Assembly (NCBI GenBank): GCA_946486375.1
Contig: CAMLTW010000002.1
Location: 397,196-461,195 of the forward strand
DNA: 64,000 bases
Reading direction: 5' to 3'
DNA from: an uncultured Rikenellaceae bacterium
GTDB lineage: Bacteria; Bacteroidota; Bacteroidia; Bacteroidales; Rikenellaceae
Shown here: piece by piece, positions 63,221 to 64,000 of the stretch
Numbering within the stretch: the first letter of the stretch is position 1
Layout of the letters: each line of letters starts with the position of its first letter
Translations under genes and position numbers: made by a program
Notes under the pieces: generated by a model
Told to the model about the DNA's origin: nothing
The model's database searches: none
Seen by the model: only the letters and a program-made list of their open reading frames with translations

Positions 63221-64000
63221 TTATCTAAAAAAGTTCTTTCCCGCTTCGATCCCCATTCGCGAAAGGGGGTGTTCTCCGAATCGGGCCCGTCTCAACATCA
63301 CGCTTGCACCGATATAGGGATAGCGGTGAAGCAGCATCAGATCGCTGAACAGTAATAGGGCGCTCGTTGCGAAGTTGTTGCCAGACATGTTGTATAATCC
63401 GTAACCGTAATCGAAAAAGGCATTGGGCAGCATGGATTGCTGTGCAACCATTCCGGCAGCGAAGTTTCCCGCATCCCTTGCCGAGGCGTATTTTCCGAAC
63501 AAAAGGGATCCATACAATGGATTTTTTCCCGGAGCATGCGTTTTTATATCCCATTCTCCGTTTCCTCTGGCTTTGAGCATGTAGGCGATAAAGTTGGGGT
63601 CGGCTTCCCGGATACTATTTACTTGCTCTTCTGCCCAGTTCGATTCGAAGTCGATAAAAGCATAAGGATCCGCTTTCAGTTCGCCGTTTTCGTAGGCTTT
63701 GAAATCGGCGAAACCGAAGGGGGTCAGGGTTTCTCCCATCCGGGTTCCGTTCTGTGCCAGAAGCTGACTTCCGTCGTAGCTTTCCTTGTTGATGGCATGG
63801 CGGTAGACGCCCAGATCGTTATCATCGTAAACGGCTACGACAAACCCCAGCGAATCGGTATGGGTGGACATTCCGTCGGGATCGAAATACCGCGCGGGAT
63901 TTCCCAGACAATAAGCATACGGGCTTACATGGAAGTACTTTTCCAGCAATGGGTCTTGCGTTGTCCATCTTCCCAGGGCAGGGTCATAGGTTCTTTGTCC
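63221..64000 (-). CDS. RHS-repeat-associated core protein, C-terminal part (5' end off window)
   Basis: The minus frame is open to the right edge; 259 residues are visible. It begins with GQRTYDPALGRWTTQDPLLE and continues with SPYAYCLGNPARYFDPDG, the RHS core C-terminal signature that precedes variable tips. The remaining ~210 residues (from MSTHTDSLGFVVAVYDDNDL to GIEAGKNFFR) form the variable C-terminal region, with an Ala/Met-rich helix around residue 185. In RHS proteins this region is often a toxin domain. I do not recognise its family. Confidence 0.8.
   Translation of the reverse strand, partial: GQRTYDPALGRWTTQDPLLEKYFHVSPYAYCLGNPARYFDPDGMSTHTDSLGFVVAVYDDNDLGVYRHAINKESYDGSQLLAQNGTRMGETLTPFGFADFKAYENGELKADPYAFIDFESNWAEEQVNSIREADPNFIAYMLKARGNGEWDIKTHAPGKNPLYGSLLFGKYASARDAGNFAAGMVAQQSMLPNAFFDYGYGLYNMSGNNFATSALLLFSDLMLLHRYPYIGASVMLRRARFGEHPLSRMGIEAGKNFFR

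Overview
The window looks like a chromosome of a fairly high-GC gut Bacteroidales bacterium. The signs are TAnnTTTG -7 promoter elements, SusC/SusD genes, lipoprotein glycosidases, a LytTR two-component system and an [FeFe] hydrogenase. The GC-rich host genes make an Alistipes/Rikenellaceae-like organism the best guess, but that is inference. The left third is a prophage and the rest is host DNA.

Prophage (about 1 to 21,080; its left end lies outside the window). The tyrosine integrase faces the 3' end of a tRNA-Pro(GGG) gene, the usual arrangement for integration into a tRNA gene. Almost all phage genes read leftward. From right to left they are: integrase and a small AT-rich gene; a rightward helix-turn-helix repressor with a repeat-rich divergent operator region; an excisionase-like protein; small early genes; a beta-class DNA methyltransferase; a 36-residue relic of a cytosine-5 methyltransferase; a band-7-like membrane protein; an Sm-like protein; DnaB helicase and a VirE/D5-like ATPase. 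A non-coding interval with repeated GTAGTAAG motifs follows, then the structural module: S49 protease fused to a scaffold-like tail, major capsid protein, a 205-residue protein closed by a terminator, terminase subunits, a D12-class adenine methyltransferase flanked by a 20-bp inverted repeat, portal, and connector or neck genes joined by ATGA overlaps. Tail and lysis genes must lie beyond the left edge.

Host region. A flippase-dut-hflX operon follows the tRNA. Next come a DUF421 membrane protein, a REP-like repeat pair and a carbohydrate block: GH2 and GH31 enzymes, a secreted beta-helix protein with an InlB-type repeat, a SusC/SusD pair behind a long structured leader, and an FGE-like/Asp-box fusion protein. 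A zeta-toxin-like kinase overlaps a 56-residue gene. An outer-membrane barrel, histidine kinase and LytTR regulator form one unit. A Cys-rich secreted peptide, a GH127 arabinofuranosidase, a YqeY protein, aspartokinase, an unknown secreted protein and a GH43-like lipoprotein follow. The right end holds a four-gene electron-bifurcating-type [FeFe] hydrogenase operon, then a lipoprotein downstream of the C-terminus of an RHS-repeat protein.

How it works together: the glycosidases, SusCD and the beta-helix protein fit capture and breakdown of a plant-type glycan, possibly arabinose-rich. The hydrogenase would dispose of NADH and ferredoxin electrons from that fermentation. The strongest candidates for something undescribed are the susC leader, the phage GTAGTAAG interval, the phased repeats beside the phage repressor, the cytosine-methyltransferase relic and the RHS tail with its neighbouring lipoprotein.
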